NCBI RefSeq assembly: GCF_000761545.1
Contig: NZ_JPMY01000036.1
Location: 62,001-126,000 of the forward strand
Origin: Pseudomonas sp. ML96
GTDB taxonomy: Bacteria; Pseudomonadota; Gammaproteobacteria; Pseudomonadales; Pseudomonadaceae
DNA: 64,000 nucleotides
Reading direction: 5' to 3'
This document shows positions 63,743 to 64,000 of the stretch, one piece after another (position 1 is the first letter of the stretch; each line of letters starts with the position of its first letter). Both the position numbers and the translations under genes were made by a program. The notes beneath the pieces were generated by a model. The model did no database searches, was not told the DNA's origin, and saw nothing but the letters and a program-made list of their open reading frames with translations.

Positions 63743-64000
63743 TGCCAATGTTTCCAAGGCGGGTTGCCTCTACCCCAAAGCTCTTCCAGATTGTTTTTGT
63801 CGCGCAAGGTGTCCATCGCCTGCCAGAAGCCACTGTGTTCGTATGCCATTAGGTTGCCCTCATTGGCTAAACGCATCAGCGGTTCTGCCTCCCAACTGGT
63901 TTGATCATCAGCGATGTAATCAATGACAGAGGGATTCAGGACGAAATAGCCACCATTTATCCATGCACCGTCACCGGCTGGCTTTTCCTGAAAACTCTTA
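63739..64000 (-). CDS. rfbF: Glucose-1-phosphate cytidylyltransferase, C-terminal part (5' end outside window)
   Basis: The last 86 residues of RfbF/DdhA, which makes CDP-glucose from CTP and glucose-1-phosphate. Visible text includes FQEKPAGDGAWINGGYFVL and the C-terminal MDTLRDKNNLEELW. The gene runs off the right edge at base 64000, so more of the operon lies beyond it. Confidence 0.93.
   Translation of the reverse strand, partial: KSFQEKPAGDGAWINGGYFVLNPSVIDYIADDQTSWEAEPLMRLANEGNLMAYEHSGFWQAMDTLRDKNNLEELWGRGNPPWKHWQ

Larger units (their letters stand above)
30618..64000 (-). other. Surface polysaccharide (O-antigen) biosynthesis locus, right end outside window
   Basis: A continuous run of about 30 minus-strand genes with mostly ATGA overlaps or gaps below 50 bases. 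It contains four nucleotide-sugar pathways, glycosyltransferases, flippase and polymerase candidates, and the wbpL/wbpM/comEA module that marks Pseudomonas O-antigen loci. GC content falls visibly from the flanking genes to the 43-63 kb interior. No wzz chain-length regulator and no JUMPstart/ops element is visible; both may lie right of the window. Confidence 0.88.

Overview
The window looks like chromosomal DNA of a Pseudomonas species. The left half is GC-rich, and its gene order (polyphosphate:AMP phosphotransferase, mnmC, the NAGGN osmolyte genes, hybrid kinase, yheU) matches what I remember of the P. aeruginosa PA3455-PA3463 neighbourhood. The right half carries the rfbBACD - wbpL - wbpM - comEA architecture typical of Pseudomonas O-antigen loci. 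Species cannot be fixed from sequence reading alone.

Positions 1-14 kb hold housekeeping and accessory genes: a porin tail, an ABC exporter with a DsbA-family protein, TrhO, BolA, a DUF2059 protein, a DUF2804 protein, fumC with a flavodoxin-fold reductase, a TonB receptor/PepSY/DUF2946 set that looks like metal or siderophore uptake, and polyphosphate:AMP phosphotransferase. Positions 14-28 kb hold mnmC, a sulfite-exporter/persulfide-dioxygenase pair, the three-gene operon for the osmoprotectant N-acetylglutaminylglutamine amide (asnO, ngg, M42 peptidase), a 7TMR-DISM hybrid histidine kinase, and small genes. A stand-alone 729-residue tubulin/FtsZ-like GTPase (28.4-30.6 kb) follows and ends in a bidirectional terminator.

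From 30.6 kb to the right edge every gene is on the minus strand and makes surface polysaccharide. Read in transcription order from the right edge: CDP-glucose synthesis (rfbF, rfbG), an epimerase, a C-methyltransferase and a PerA-like aminotransferase. These are followed by a block of poorly understood tailoring genes (PhyH oxygenase, two methyltransferases, WbqC, SDR, ATP-grasp, metallophosphoesterase, CmcI-type). Next come a Wzx flippase, glycosyltransferases, a long protein that appears to fuse a Wzx-like and a Wzy-like half, and a second polymerase-like protein whose gene starts with a nine-G tract. After these come a probable UDP-L-QuiNAc pathway, the WbpV/WbpL/WbpM initiation set, comEA, a two-gene hydroxyacid module, and the dTDP-L-rhamnose genes. 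Four-base ATGA overlaps and gaps of a few bases show strong translational coupling. Base composition falls from GC-rich on the left to clearly AT-rich between about 43 and 63 kb, which fits horizontal acquisition of the strain-specific middle of the locus.

The most unusual items are the Wzx-Wzy fusion, the poly-G tract in the second polymerase-like gene, the tubulin-like GTPase beside the locus, and the CDP-linked branched amino-sugar plus tailoring block. No rRNA, tRNA, CRISPR array or transposase was seen.
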